Below, one piece after another: positions 33,430 through 42,777 of a stretch of 64,000 nucleotides of DNA. The DNA lies in contig JAEZJW010000168.1 in assembly GCA_023415595.1 (NCBI GenBank), positions 7,914 through 71,913 on the forward strand, in the 5' to 3' direction. Position numbers and translations under genes: made by a program. Each line of letters opens with the position of its first letter. Position 1 is the stretch's first letter. The notes under the pieces are model-generated. The model made no database searches, had not been told where the DNA came from, and was given only the letters and a program-made list of their open reading frames with translations. The DNA is from Bacillota bacterium (GTDB taxonomy: Bacteria > Bacillota > Clostridia > Lachnospirales > Lachnospiraceae).

Positions 33430-34185
33430 ATGGATACGAAGAATAATGAATATGTAGAAATTAATATCAAGGAAATAGTTAGGGTATTGTTACATAAGAG
33501 CTGCTTTATCGTTCTGAGCGCGATTTTGTTCGCCTCTGCCGCAGCCTATATCAGTCTTTATCGATTAGTACCGATGTATACCTCCACAACCAGCATCTAT
33601 GTAATCAACCGGGAAGCAGAGAGTTCTCTGACTCTGGCAGATCTTCAGACGGGAAGCCAGCTGACTAAGGATTATAAGATCATAGTGAAAAGCCGCCCGG
33701 TTATGGAACAGGTAATTACGGATCTTAATTTAGCCGTAAGTCATGAAGAGCTTGCCGGTATGATCTCGGTATCCACACCTGATGATACACGAATCCTTCA
33801 AATTGCAGCGAGCTATAGCGATCCGGTACTAGCCAGGGATATCGCAGACGCGGTTGCCAGAGTTTCCATAGAAAAGATGGTCGGAGTCATGGGAATGGAG
33901 GAAGTGAATGTTGTGGAACCGGGGAATCTTCCTGAAACTCCGTCCAGTCCTAATGTGAGAAAGAATACGGTATATGGAGGTATTTTGGGTATAGCAGTAG
34001 CATCCTTCTTCATAATCCTGGCATATCTGCTTAATGACTCCATTAAGACGATTGAGGATGTTGAAAAATATCTGGGAATTACAACCCTGAGCAGTATCCC
34101 AGTTGAGGAGATTACGAGTAAAAGGATCAAAGAGAAGAAAGAGCGGGGCAGGAGTAAACAGAAAAAATCAGCCTTGGCGAGTTAA
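33430..34185 (+). CDS. Wzz-like capsule chain-length/BY-kinase adaptor (CpsC/CapA type)
   Basis: The protein has two TM helices (about 25-46 and 178-200) flanking an extracellular domain, with the proline-rich PETPSSPNVRKN segment before the second TM and a basic cytoplasmic tail. This is the Firmicute layout in which the adaptor activates the separate cytoplasmic kinase encoded next. It sets polymer chain length and couples kinase state to export. GAGGAG precedes the ATG, and the kinase gene follows after a few bases. Confidence 0.92.
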   Translation: MDTKNNEYVEINIKEIVRVLLHKSCFIVLSAILFASAAAYISLYRLVPMYTSTTSIYVINREAESSLTLADLQTGSQLTKDYKIIVKSRPVMEQVITDLNLAVSHEELAGMISVSTPDDTRILQIAASYSDPVLARDIADAVARVSIEKMVGVMGMEEVNVVEPGNLPETPSSPNVRKNTVYGGILGIAVASFFIILAYLLNDSIKTIEDVEKYLGITTLSSIPVEEITSKRIKEKKERGRSKQKKSALAS

Positions 34186-34197
34186 AGGAGAATGAAA

Positions 34198-34902
34198 ATG
34201 CTGGTTAGCTTAGAGAAAGTAAATAAAGTAGGTTATAGAAGTAATGAAGCTTATAAGCTGCTAAGAACGAATATACAATTCTGCGGAAGTGATATTAAGG
34301 TGGTCTGCTTTACCAGCTGTCTTCCGAATGAAGGGAAATCCAGTGTTTCCTTCCATACGGCTGTATCCTTTGCGGAGAGCGGAAAAAGGACCCTGTTTAT
34401 TGACGCGGACTTAAGAAGAAGTGTCACAGTGGGAAGGTATAAGCCTGACCAGGCAGTTCTGGGACTGACCCATTATCTGTCGGGGCAGAATGATCTGGAG
34501 GAGGTAGTATATAGAACCAACATCTCCAACCTTGATATGATCTTCACCGGGCCGGTATCCCCTAATCCCGCAGAACTGCTGGACAGTGAGTACTTTGATG
34601 ATCTGTTCCGCCTGATGAAGGATGAGTATGATTATATCATTATTGATACACCACCGCTTGCCAGTGTCGTAGACGGTGCCATCATATCGGAACACTGCGA
34701 CGGATTAATATTGGTAATAGAAGCAAATGCTGTCAGCTATAAGCTGGCCCAGAAGGTCATGAAACAGCTCGAGAAGGGGAAATGTAAGATCCTTGGTGCT
34801 GTGCTGAATAAGGTGGATATAAAAATGGGCCAGTTCAATTACTACGGCAGGAAGTATAAAAAGTACTCAAAATATGAAAAGAAATATTATGCCATAGATT
34901 AA
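34198..34902 (+). CDS. Capsule BY-family tyrosine kinase (CpsD/CapB type)
   Basis: This cytoplasmic tyrosine autokinase has Walker A (LPNEGKSS), Walker A' (LFIDADLRRS) and Walker B (YIIIDTPP). Its C-terminal end carries a tyrosine cluster (YYGRKYKKYSKYEKKYY) that would be autophosphorylated and dephosphorylated by the PHP phosphatase two genes upstream. ATG 34192 is only 1 nt from GGAG, while the in-frame ATG 34198 is 7 nt away and is preferred. Confidence 0.93.
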   Translation: MLVSLEKVNKVGYRSNEAYKLLRTNIQFCGSDIKVVCFTSCLPNEGKSSVSFHTAVSFAESGKRTLFIDADLRRSVTVGRYKPDQAVLGLTHYLSGQNDLEEVVYRTNISNLDMIFTGPVSPNPAELLDSEYFDDLFRLMKDEYDYIIIDTPPLASVVDGAIISEHCDGLILVIEANAVSYKLAQKVMKQLEKGKCKILGAVLNKVDIKMGQFNYYGRKYKKYSKYEKKYYAID

Positions 34903-35075
34903 GTCACGTCCAGGATCTTAAGGATACGCGATAGTCCAAGGAGCAGACAGGACAGTTCACCTACGACAGGATAAGAGTGGAAATCCCTTCAAATATGATA
35001 TGCAGTATGGAGAGATCGTATGGGAATTGCGTTGGAGGAAAGTGGATCCGAAGAGAAATGCCTGGAGGTGGTAGT

Positions 35076-35750
35076 ATGAGGAGAAAATCCGCACCTCTGA
35101 GTATGACAATTATTATTATGGTGTTCATAATCAGTATTATGGGAGTAGCAAAATGGAGCCTGACCATGGGTATGGAGATTGATGCACAAGCGGATGCAGA
35201 TCAGGCGATGTTTAAGCCGGGAACCGGTTTGAACGAACCCGAGCAGCAGGTACTTCATAAGCTCTCCAGACTGATCGGTGATGTAAGGAAAGATAAGGAC
35301 AGTAAGAGTATTACAGAAAACATCTATTATGAATGCCTGCTGGAACATTACAGGAATTATGGCATGGATTTAACTTCAGCGGCTGCAGCGAACATAGATC
35401 GGCTGATCAGTGACGGCAACAAATTGCTATTGCTGGAGAATGGAAGACAAATAACAGAAATGTCCTTCGACGGCAGGGAAGTTGCCATACATATTTTTAA
35501 AAAGATCTATCGGTTCAGCGGACTCAAGCTGGGGATTAACCCTGACGGAACAATAGATAAGATTGAGAACAGCACAGGAGAGCTATATTATGAGAATAAT
35601 TTCAACGAGCCAGAGGAGTTCAGGCTTGATATGCTGATCATCATCCTTATGGTTCTCGGCATGCTGCTCGTTGTGTGTATCGTCATAACCAAGAGGAATC
35701 AACTATTTGTAAAAGGTGAGGAATACATAAATGAGAAAGGAATTGCTTAA
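35076..35750 (+). CDS. Two-TM extracytoplasmic protein of unknown function
   Basis: The 224-residue product has an N-terminal TM helix (about 10-30), a hydrophilic domain of ~150 residues, and a C-terminal TM helix (about 186-207) followed by a short basic tail. I do not recognise the domain. The arrangement recalls the adaptor two genes upstream, but there is no proline-rich segment. GGAGG 7 nt upstream fixes the start at 35076; the frame could run back to 34977 but lacks a signal there. Its position between the BY-kinase and the priming transferase, with a 20-nt overlap into the latter, suggests a role in initiating or regulating polymer assembly. Confidence 0.75.
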   Translation: MRRKSAPLSMTIIIMVFIISIMGVAKWSLTMGMEIDAQADADQAMFKPGTGLNEPEQQVLHKLSRLIGDVRKDKDSKSITENIYYECLLEHYRNYGMDLTSAAAANIDRLISDGNKLLLLENGRQITEMSFDGREVAIHIFKKIYRFSGLKLGINPDGTIDKIENSTGELYYENNFNEPEEFRLDMLIIILMVLGMLLVVCIVITKRNQLFVKGEEYINEKGIA

Positions 35751-37143
35751 TAAATATCTATTAATAGTAGATATCTGCAGCCTGATCCTATCCTTTCTGG
35801 CAGCAGCCTGGATCCGATATGGCAGCATCACTGACCAATGGTATCATATACGGATCTACGGTGCAGCGATTGTGATTGTCATCCTATTATATATTGTAAT
35901 TTATTATCTGTACGATACCTACAAGAATCTTTTTAAGCGTGGTTTCCTGGAAGAAATGTTTGTAGTGATAAAGATCAACAGCTTACTTGCAGTCACGCTG
36001 ACCGCGATCCTCTATATTTTCCAGAGAGGGGCTTATTTTTCGAGACTGTTTTTCTTGTGCTTCTTCCTATTAAACATGCTGTTGACCTACATATTCAGGC
36101 AGTATTTTAAGCTGATTCTTCTGGGTGTATATAAGAAAAGTAATTCCAGTAATAAGATCATGGTGATGACCACCTCAGATCAGGTGAACAGCCTGCTCTA
36201 TACGCTTCAGGATGAGAATGAGTGGGAATATCAGATCACCGGCTTAGTTATTCTGGATAAGACCATGATTGGGCAGAATATTAACGGCATCCTGGTAAAA
36301 GCAGATATTCAGAATATGTTTGAGGTCGTTAGGAATGAAGTGATTGACGGTGTATTCCTCCATATTCCCAACGGGAATTCCATGAACCTGGATTTAGAGG
36401 AAACAGTTCTGGAATTTCAGAATATGGGAATCACAGTAGATCTGAGTATTAATACCTTCGGATTAAGGATCCATGAGAAGGTAGTACGGGAGGTCAGCGG
36501 ATACCACGTTCTTACCTTCAGCTCCAGGTTATTTACGGAGAGCCAGATGATTTTCAAGCGGTTGATCGATCTGGTGGGTGGGATAGCCGGCAGTTTGATC
36601 ACCCTTCTGCTGACTATGTTCATAGCACCTGCTATTCTGATCGAATCAAGGGGTCCGGTATTCTTCTCACAGGTTCGGATCGGAAGAAACGGAAGACGTT
36701 TTAAGATACTAAAATTCCGGTCCATGTATGCCGATGCCGAGAACCGCATGGAAGAGCTGATGCAGCAGAACGAGATGAAGGGGTTCATGTTTAAGATGGA
36801 GAATGATCCCCGGGTAACCAAGGTCGGAAGATTCTTACGTAAAACAAGTCTGGACGAGTTCCCTCAGTTCTTTAACGTACTAAAAGGAGACATGAGCCTC
36901 GTGGGGACAAGACCTCCTACTGAGAAAGAATTCTATCAGTATGAAAACAGACATAAGAGACGTCTCGCTTTAAAAGCAGGGCTGACGGGCCTTTGGCAGG
37001 TCAGTGGGCGAAGTGAGATCAATGATTTTGAAGATGTGGTAAAGCTCGATTTAGAATATATCGATAACTGGACATTAAAGATGGATATCAGGATAATACT
37101 GAAAACGATTGGGGTTGTGCTGTTTGGGAAAGGGGCAAAGTAA
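35731..37143 (+). CDS. Polyprenyl-phosphate sugar-phosphate transferase (initiating transferase, WbaP/CpsE-like)
   Basis: This enzyme starts repeat-unit synthesis by moving a sugar-1-phosphate from a UDP-sugar to undecaprenyl phosphate. The N-terminal ~280 residues contain four or five TM helices and a soluble nucleotide-binding-like domain. The C-terminal catalytic domain has the membrane helix after FKRLIDLVGG, then KILKFRSM, SLDEFPQF, and LVGTRPPT. It is 470 residues, typical of the long form. It overlaps its upstream neighbour by 20 nt. The sugar (glucose or galactose type) cannot be told. It is the only initiating transferase of this type in the window. Confidence 0.93.
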   Translation: MRKELLNKYLLIVDICSLILSFLAAAWIRYGSITDQWYHIRIYGAAIVIVILLYIVIYYLYDTYKNLFKRGFLEEMFVVIKINSLLAVTLTAILYIFQRGAYFSRLFFLCFFLLNMLLTYIFRQYFKLILLGVYKKSNSSNKIMVMTTSDQVNSLLYTLQDENEWEYQITGLVILDKTMIGQNINGILVKADIQNMFEVVRNEVIDGVFLHIPNGNSMNLDLEETVLEFQNMGITVDLSINTFGLRIHEKVVREVSGYHVLTFSSRLFTESQMIFKRLIDLVGGIAGSLITLLLTMFIAPAILIESRGPVFFSQVRIGRNGRRFKILKFRSMYADAENRMEELMQQNEMKGFMFKMENDPRVTKVGRFLRKTSLDEFPQFFNVLKGDMSLVGTRPPTEKEFYQYENRHKRRLALKAGLTGLWQVSGRSEINDFEDVVKLDLEYIDNWTLKMDIRIILKTIGVVLFGKGAK

Positions 37144-37146
37144 TTC

Positions 37147-38334
37147 ATGCACCAGAAAAGACATCAGGAAAAGAAAGATGGCCGGAAGGGAAACGCCCTG
37201 AGAATTGCGATGATCGGGCATAAACGTATTCCTTCCAGAGAGGGTGGCATTGAGGTGGTTGTTGAGGAGATCTCCAGACGGTTAGTAACAGAAGGGCATG
37301 AGGTTTTTGCCTATAACCGGAAAGCTCCTGCTGTTCATGAAACGCGGCTCGAAGACAGGGAAGTCGCAGCTGCCGGGAACCGGAAGGAATATCAGGGGAT
37401 ACATCTGATCACCATACCCACTCTCTACAAAAGTAAATACAATGCATTGATCTATTCCATCCTTGGTTCAGTAAGGGCTCTGCGAGGCCGTTATGACGCA
37501 ATCCATTACCATGCGGAAGGACCCTGTGCCATGCTATGGCTTCCGCATATGTTCGGAATCAGGACTGTTGCTACGATCCATGGACTGGACTGGCAAAGAT
37601 CGAAATGGAAGGGTTTTGCGGTCAGATATCTTAAATTCGGCGAAAAAATAGCTGCAAAATATGCGGACGAGATTATCGTATTATCGAGGAATATACAGAA
37701 CTACTTCATGGATACCTATCAGAGAGCGGTTCACTATATACCTAACGGGATAGAGAAACCTGTGTTAAGGGATGCTCGGGTCATCTCGCAGAAATGGGGT
37801 CTGAAGAAGAGGAACTATCTGCTTTTTCTGGCCAGAATCGTTCCTGAGAAAGGGCTTCATTATTTGATTGACACCTTCAAGGAGCTGGAAACCTCTATGA
37901 AATTAGTGATCGCCGGTGGCAGCAGCCATACGGACAGATACCTGCAGGAGGTTGTCAGCGGTGCAGCTTCAGATCCGCGCATTTTGTTTACCGGGTTTAT
38001 TCAGGGGGAAGAGCTGGAGGAACTCTACAGTAATACTTACCTCTATATTTTGCCCTCCGATCTGGAGGGTATGCCGGTCAGCCTGTTGGAAGCTATGAGC
38101 TACGGAAACTGCTGCCTGGTAAGTGATATCCCGGAGTGCGCCGAGGTTGTAGAGGACAGAGCAGTAACCTTCAGAAGAGGCGATCTGTCCGATCTGAAGG
38201 AAAAGCTGCAATTTCTGATCGATCAACCCGAAGCGGTAAATCAGTATAGGGAAAGGGCTTCGGACTATATCTGCGGAAAATATAACTGGGACAATATTGT
38301 AAAGGACACCTTGGCTTTATATGGCGAACCTTGA
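37147..38334 (+). CDS. Glycosyltransferase family 4 (DUF1972-type N-domain)
   Basis: The N-terminal MIGHKRIPSREGGIEVVVEEISRRL matches the DUF1972 acceptor domain found in rhamnosyl- and galactosyltransferases of Gram-positive capsule loci. The C-terminal donor domain has FLARIVPEKGLHYLIDTFKEL and SDLEGMPVSLLEAMSYGNCCLVSD. Directly downstream of the initiating transferase, it is a good candidate for adding the second sugar. No strong ribosome binding site is seen, so translation may be coupled to the gene ending 3 nt before. Confidence 0.88.
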   Translation: MHQKRHQEKKDGRKGNALRIAMIGHKRIPSREGGIEVVVEEISRRLVTEGHEVFAYNRKAPAVHETRLEDREVAAAGNRKEYQGIHLITIPTLYKSKYNALIYSILGSVRALRGRYDAIHYHAEGPCAMLWLPHMFGIRTVATIHGLDWQRSKWKGFAVRYLKFGEKIAAKYADEIIVLSRNIQNYFMDTYQRAVHYIPNGIEKPVLRDARVISQKWGLKKRNYLLFLARIVPEKGLHYLIDTFKELETSMKLVIAGGSSHTDRYLQEVVSGAASDPRILFTGFIQGEELEELYSNTYLYILPSDLEGMPVSLLEAMSYGNCCLVSDIPECAEVVEDRAVTFRRGDLSDLKEKLQFLIDQPEAVNQYRERASDYICGKYNWDNIVKDTLALYGEP

Positions 38335-38344
38335 GGAGAATATC

Positions 38345-39367
38345 ATGCATGGTAAGGACAACGTAATACTTGTGGATTTTAAACCCGGGACTGAATGGAA
38401 ATTCCTGAGTGGTATCAAAGAAAAGACACTGAGAGAATGGAAAGTCATTAATTATGTGAGCAACAAGGATAGAGGCAGTGTTCGGTTTAACATAAAACGG
38501 TATGTAAAATACTTCACATTTACCTTCAGAATATTCCTGCATAGAAAAGAGTTTTCGAATATTATTGCATGGCAGCAGTTCTATGGGTTGATTTATGCAT
38601 TCTACTGCAGGATGTTCCATTGCCGGAAAGTAAATAAACTGGTTGTTATGACTTTCATCTATAAGGATAAGGCCGGTCCGATAGGATATCTCTACCGTAG
38701 CTTTATCAGATATATCCTCAGAAGTAACTACATAGACAGGATCATATGTTTTTCATCCGGTGAATGCTCTTACTATGCTTCGCTGTTTCAAATAAAAGAG
38801 GATATCTTCAGTTTCATTCCTTTGGGTGAAGAGTTACCAGCTGCGGATTCTGCCGGTACGACTGAGGTGGATGGGGAAAAGGATTATATACTGGCGATCG
38901 GATATAGCTGCAGGGATTATGAATTTCTCATAGATACTCTGAAGAACAAGAAATACCAGGTCAGGATCTACGCCGATAAAAATGATTGCTCTTCCAGCAG
39001 TAATATTAAGATGTATAAGAGCATATCCCACAATCTGATCGACCTTTTTTCCAACAGCAGATGTATCGCCATTCCGCTGAAGAATACCGATATAGCGGCC
39101 GGGCAGCTCTCAATGCTTCATGCCATGCAGCTTGGAAAGCCGGTAATCGTAACAGATACCAAAGGAGCCTGGGATTATATCAGCCATGGTGAGAATGGGT
39201 TTATCGCTCCGAATAAGAAGCAGGTTTGGTTGGATTATATAGACAAAATGTATAACGATGAAGCGCTATACCAATCCCTGTGCAACAATGCCGTCAAAAG
39301 GTATCAGGCCTATCATTCCCTGGAAGCAATGGGTAGAAGTATAGGGAATCTGGTTTTATCGATTTAA
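38345..39367 (+). CDS. Glycosyltransferase (GT-B, GT4-like)
   Basis: The ~340-residue protein has a GT-B donor domain ending QLSMLHAMQLGKPVIVTDTKGAWDYISHGENGFIAP, the nucleotide-sugar binding region of GT4-type enzymes. The N-terminal half is diverged. GAGGAG lies 6 nt before ATG 38345, which follows the stop of the previous gene; an earlier in-frame ATG at 38321 overlaps that gene and has no such signal. It probably adds one sugar of the second repeat unit. Confidence 0.82.
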   Translation: MHGKDNVILVDFKPGTEWKFLSGIKEKTLREWKVINYVSNKDRGSVRFNIKRYVKYFTFTFRIFLHRKEFSNIIAWQQFYGLIYAFYCRMFHCRKVNKLVVMTFIYKDKAGPIGYLYRSFIRYILRSNYIDRIICFSSGECSYYASLFQIKEDIFSFIPLGEELPAADSAGTTEVDGEKDYILAIGYSCRDYEFLIDTLKNKKYQVRIYADKNDCSSSSNIKMYKSISHNLIDLFSNSRCIAIPLKNTDIAAGQLSMLHAMQLGKPVIVTDTKGAWDYISHGENGFIAPNKKQVWLDYIDKMYNDEALYQSLCNNAVKRYQAYHSLEAMGRSIGNLVLSI

Positions 39368-39389
39368 TACATACCGGAGGAAGTTTTAA

Positions 39390-40163
39390 ATGAAGGTAGT
39401 TATTCTGGCAGGCGGCTTAGGCACCAGAATTATGGAGGAGTCGCATCTGAAACCCAAACCAATGATAGAAATAGGCGGAAAGCCTATCCTATGGCACATC
39501 ATGAAGGGGTATTCCCATTATGGCTTTAATGACTTTATCATCTGTTCCGGTTACAAGCAAAATGTGATTAAGGAATGGTTTGCCCACTATTTTATCCATA
39601 CCAGTGATATTACCTTTGACTTCACCGAAGGAAATAAAGTAATTCTCCACAATCAGTTCTCCGAACCCTGGAAGGTGACTGTCATAGATACCGGCTTATA
39701 TACTGCTACCGGTGGCCGTGTAAAACGAGTCAGGGACTATATCGGAGCTGAGACCTTCTTTCTTACCTATGGGGACGGAGTTTCAGATGTAGATATCTCT
39801 GAGGTCCTTAAGTTTCACAGGGACAATGGAAAGCTGGCTACCCTGACTGCTATCCAGCCGGATGGCCGCTTTGGGATTATGGACCTTCAGGAAAACCAGA
39901 TACTATCCTTCCGGGAAAAAAGCCGTAAGGACAGTAACTGGGTGAACGGCGGCTTCATGGTGCTGGAACCGGAGGTAATCGATTATGTCGCTGATGAAAC
40001 CGTAATGTTTGAGAAGGAGCCGCTGGAGCAGCTATCCAGGGAGGGGGAACTCTTGTGCTACAAGCATGACGGGTTCTGGCAGTGCATGGATACCCTAAGG
40101 GATAAGGAAAAGCTGGAAAGCTTATGGGCTGCGGGAAATGCACCCTGGAAGGTATGGCAATGA
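39390..40163 (+). CDS. rfbF: Glucose-1-phosphate cytidylyltransferase
   Basis: RfbF makes CDP-glucose from CTP and glucose-1-phosphate, the entry step to CDP-linked 6-deoxy and 3,6-dideoxy hexoses. The 257-residue protein starts MKVVILAGGLGTRIMEESHLKPKPM, the nucleotidyltransferase signature, followed by TYGDGVSDVDI with the metal-binding aspartates. GGAGG precedes it. It is followed by rfbG and rfbH in the usual order. Confidence 0.95.
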   Translation: MKVVILAGGLGTRIMEESHLKPKPMIEIGGKPILWHIMKGYSHYGFNDFIICSGYKQNVIKEWFAHYFIHTSDITFDFTEGNKVILHNQFSEPWKVTVIDTGLYTATGGRVKRVRDYIGAETFFLTYGDGVSDVDISEVLKFHRDNGKLATLTAIQPDGRFGIMDLQENQILSFREKSRKDSNWVNGGFMVLEPEVIDYVADETVMFEKEPLEQLSREGELLCYKHDGFWQCMDTLRDKEKLESLWAAGNAPWKVWQ

Positions 40164-40193
40164 GAGGAAATAAATGGTTCGTTGGAGGTTATG

Positions 40194-41318
40194 ATGAAGC
40201 CGGAAGTTATGAATGACATATCATTTGATCTGGATTTTTATCGGGGGAAAAAGGTATTTGTTACCGGGCATACCGGATTTAAAGGTGCATGGATCTGTAG
40301 AATGCTGCAAAATGCAGGTGCGATCCTGACAGGCTATTCTCTTGACCCTCCTACAAATCCTTCTCTTTATGAAATAGCTGGGATAGGAAAAGGAATCACT
40401 GCAATATCCGGAGATATCAGGGACCTGGCTGCCCTAAAGGAAGCCTTTGACCGGGCACAGCCGGAGATCGTATTTCATCTGGCTGCACAGCCCATTGTCC
40501 GTGACAGCTACAAGGAGCCTGTTTATACCTATGAAACGAATGTCATGGGTACGGTTCACATCCTGGAATGCATCCGGTTATCCCGGTGCGTGAGGTCCTT
40601 TGTGAATATTACCACCGATAAGGTGTATCAGAACAGGGAGAGAGAATGGGCCTACAGGGAGAATGAACCCCTGGATGGCTATGATCCGTATTCTAACAGC
40701 AAGTCCTGTTCTGAACTGGTAACTCATTGTTATAAGAATTCCTTCTTTGCTGACGAACGAGTGGCCATCTCTACGGTAAGGGCAGGAAATGTCATTGGAG
40801 GAGGGGACTTTGCCGTTGACCGTATTCTGCCTGACTGTATCCGGGCTGCCATGGAGGGGAGAGTAATTCCCTTAAGGAATCCATATTCCATCAGGCCCTA
40901 CCAGCATGTGCTGGAGGCAGTTTATGCCTATCTCATGATCGCTGCGATGCAGTATAAAGACCACAGCTATGCTGGTTATTATAATGTAGGACCGGAGGAA
41001 ACAGATTGTTACCGGACCATCAATCTTGTGGACTTATTTGTTAGGAAATGGGGAGAAGGGGTGACTTATCTGAATCAGTACGATGGTGGACCCTATGAAG
41101 CCAGGTGTCTGAAGCTGGATTGTTCGAAGCTTAAGAATACCTTCGGCTGGAGACCGCGCCTCAATCTGGAAGCTGCAGTGGAATTGACTGTGGAGTGGTT
41201 TCGGTGCTGGCGCAGCCACGGAGATGCAGCAGCCTGCATGGATAGTCAGATAGGGAGGTTTCTCCGATCGGGCCAGAACACAGAACGAAGAAAAGAGATC
41301 ATATTTATTGGAGGATAA
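40194..41318 (+). CDS. rfbG: CDP-glucose 4,6-dehydratase
   Basis: RfbG converts CDP-glucose to CDP-4-keto-6-deoxyglucose using bound NAD. It is an extended SDR: VFVTGHTGFKGAWICRML holds the dinucleotide loop, the catalytic Thr lies in ITTDKVY, and the Tyr/Lys pair is in DPYSNSKSCSE. Among the possible starts, ATG 40194 is 5 nt from GGAGG and is chosen over the in-frame TTG and ATG at 40182 and 40191. At ~374 residues it is a typical size. Confidence 0.94.
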   Translation: MKPEVMNDISFDLDFYRGKKVFVTGHTGFKGAWICRMLQNAGAILTGYSLDPPTNPSLYEIAGIGKGITAISGDIRDLAALKEAFDRAQPEIVFHLAAQPIVRDSYKEPVYTYETNVMGTVHILECIRLSRCVRSFVNITTDKVYQNREREWAYRENEPLDGYDPYSNSKSCSELVTHCYKNSFFADERVAISTVRAGNVIGGGDFAVDRILPDCIRAAMEGRVIPLRNPYSIRPYQHVLEAVYAYLMIAAMQYKDHSYAGYYNVGPEETDCYRTINLVDLFVRKWGEGVTYLNQYDGGPYEARCLKLDCSKLKNTFGWRPRLNLEAAVELTVEWFRCWRSHGDAAACMDSQIGRFLRSGQNTERRKEIIFIGG

Positions 41319-41323
41319 CAAAA

Positions 41324-42655
41324 GTGCAGGATCATAGTACACAAGCTCAGGCAAGGGAACATATCCTTACTCTGGTTAAGGAATATTGCAATACCTATCA
41401 TAACAGAAAAGCTTACGAGGAGGGAGATAGAATTCCATATGCTGCCCGTGTTTACGATCAAGATGAAATGTGCGCTCTGGTAGATGCAGGTCTGGACTTT
41501 TGGCTGACCTCCGGAAGATATACGGAGCTATTTGAGACCGAACTGGCAAAATATCTGGGAATCAGATACTGCAGCCTGGTGAATTCAGGTTCGAGTGCCA
41601 ATCTGCTTGCCTTCATGGCACTGACCTCCCCTCTGCTCGGAAAAAGAATGATAGGCAGGGGAGATGAGGTGATTACCGTAGCGGCAGGTTTTCCAACGAC
41701 AGTCGCTCCCTGTATCCAGTATGGAGCTGTACCGGTCTTCGTAGATGTTACAATCCCCGAGTATAACGTGGATATTACTAAGCTGGAGGCTGCCGTCTCA
41801 GACCGGACGAAGGCGGTCATGCTTGCACACACATTGGGGAATCCGTTTCCGGTCGGAGCTGTCAAGGCCTTCTGCCGTAAATATGATCTGTGGCTGATAG
41901 AGGACAATTGTGACGCTCTGGGCGCTAAATACAGGCTGCACGGAGAGATGAAAATGACGGGTACCTTTGGAGATATCGGAACCAGCAGCTTCTATCCTCC
42001 CCATCATATGACCATGGGAGAGGGTGGAGCGGTATATACCGATAATCCGATGCTGCATAAGATCCTGCGCTCTCTTCGGGATTGGGGAAGGGACTGCAGC
42101 TGCCCTTCCGGCAGTGATAATCTGTGCGGACATCGCTTTGAGAAGCAATATCCTAATCTGCCCTTCGGCTATGACCATAAATACGTTTATTCCCATTTCG
42201 GCTATAACCTGAAGGCAACCGATCTTCAGGCGGCGGTGGGCTGTGCCCAGTTAAAGAAGCTGCCGGACTTTATTGCACGCAGGAATCACAATTTTAACAG
42301 ACTAAGGGCTGCACTTGCAGCAGCATCGGATCGTCTGATCCTGCCGAAGCCCTGTGAGAACTCGGAACCCTCCTGGTTCGGCTTCCCGATTACCTGCAGG
42401 GAGGGTACGGATAAGAATTCCCTGGTCAGGGCATTAGAAACGAAAGGCGTCCAGACCAGGATGCTGTTTGCCGGTAATCTGATCAGACAGCCCTGTTTCC
42501 ATGAGATGGCGGAGAAGCAGGAGGGCTATCGGATTGCAGGTGAGCTTAAGGTAACGGATCAAATCATGGAACATACCTTCTGGGTTGGAGTCTATCCCGG
42601 CTTGACCGACCGGATGATTGATGCAATGGCAGAACGGCTTCTGCAGGTTCTGTAG
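41324..42655 (+). CDS. rfbH: CDP-4-keto-6-deoxyglucose 3-dehydrase (E1)
   Basis: RfbH/E1 removes the C3 hydroxyl of CDP-4-keto-6-deoxyglucose, giving 3,6-dideoxy sugars. It belongs to the PLP aminotransferase fold, but the PLP-binding lysine is replaced by histidine: the site reads SFYPPHHMTMGEGG at 222-235, as in characterised E1 enzymes. Cysteines at 196, 258, 260 and 268 match the known iron-sulfur pattern, with a slightly longer first gap. The start is GTG at 41324, 9 nt from GGAGG. The partner reductase (E3, RfbI/AscD type) that normally supplies electrons is not in the window. Confidence 0.93.
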   Translation: MQDHSTQAQAREHILTLVKEYCNTYHNRKAYEEGDRIPYAARVYDQDEMCALVDAGLDFWLTSGRYTELFETELAKYLGIRYCSLVNSGSSANLLAFMALTSPLLGKRMIGRGDEVITVAAGFPTTVAPCIQYGAVPVFVDVTIPEYNVDITKLEAAVSDRTKAVMLAHTLGNPFPVGAVKAFCRKYDLWLIEDNCDALGAKYRLHGEMKMTGTFGDIGTSSFYPPHHMTMGEGGAVYTDNPMLHKILRSLRDWGRDCSCPSGSDNLCGHRFEKQYPNLPFGYDHKYVYSHFGYNLKATDLQAAVGCAQLKKLPDFIARRNHNFNRLRAALAAASDRLILPKPCENSEPSWFGFPITCREGTDKNSLVRALETKGVQTRMLFAGNLIRQPCFHEMAEKQEGYRIAGELKVTDQIMEHTFWVGVYPGLTDRMIDAMAERLLQVL

Positions 42656-42661
42656 GTCTGC

Positions 42662-42684
42662 CCGGTATTCAAATACCGGTTGTT
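42662..42684 (+). terminator. Small hairpin after rfbH
   Basis: CCGGTATT (42662-42669) pairs with AATACCGG (42672-42679), followed by TTGTT. With a two-base loop and weak T-run it is at best a partial terminator, or an mRNA processing or stability element, between rfbH and the epimerase gene. Confidence 0.4.
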
Positions 42685-42777
42685 ACTGCGGGGATGAGTT
42701 TTGGTTATGGGGCAATAGGGCAGAAAATATGAGAGATATGTTATCGGGGAATAGTTAGGATTTGGGGATATGGGAAT

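Noticed and set aside
34977..35075. N-terminal extension of the two-TM protein
   Set aside because: It carries no ribosome binding site, and a strong GGAGG directs initiation to 35076.
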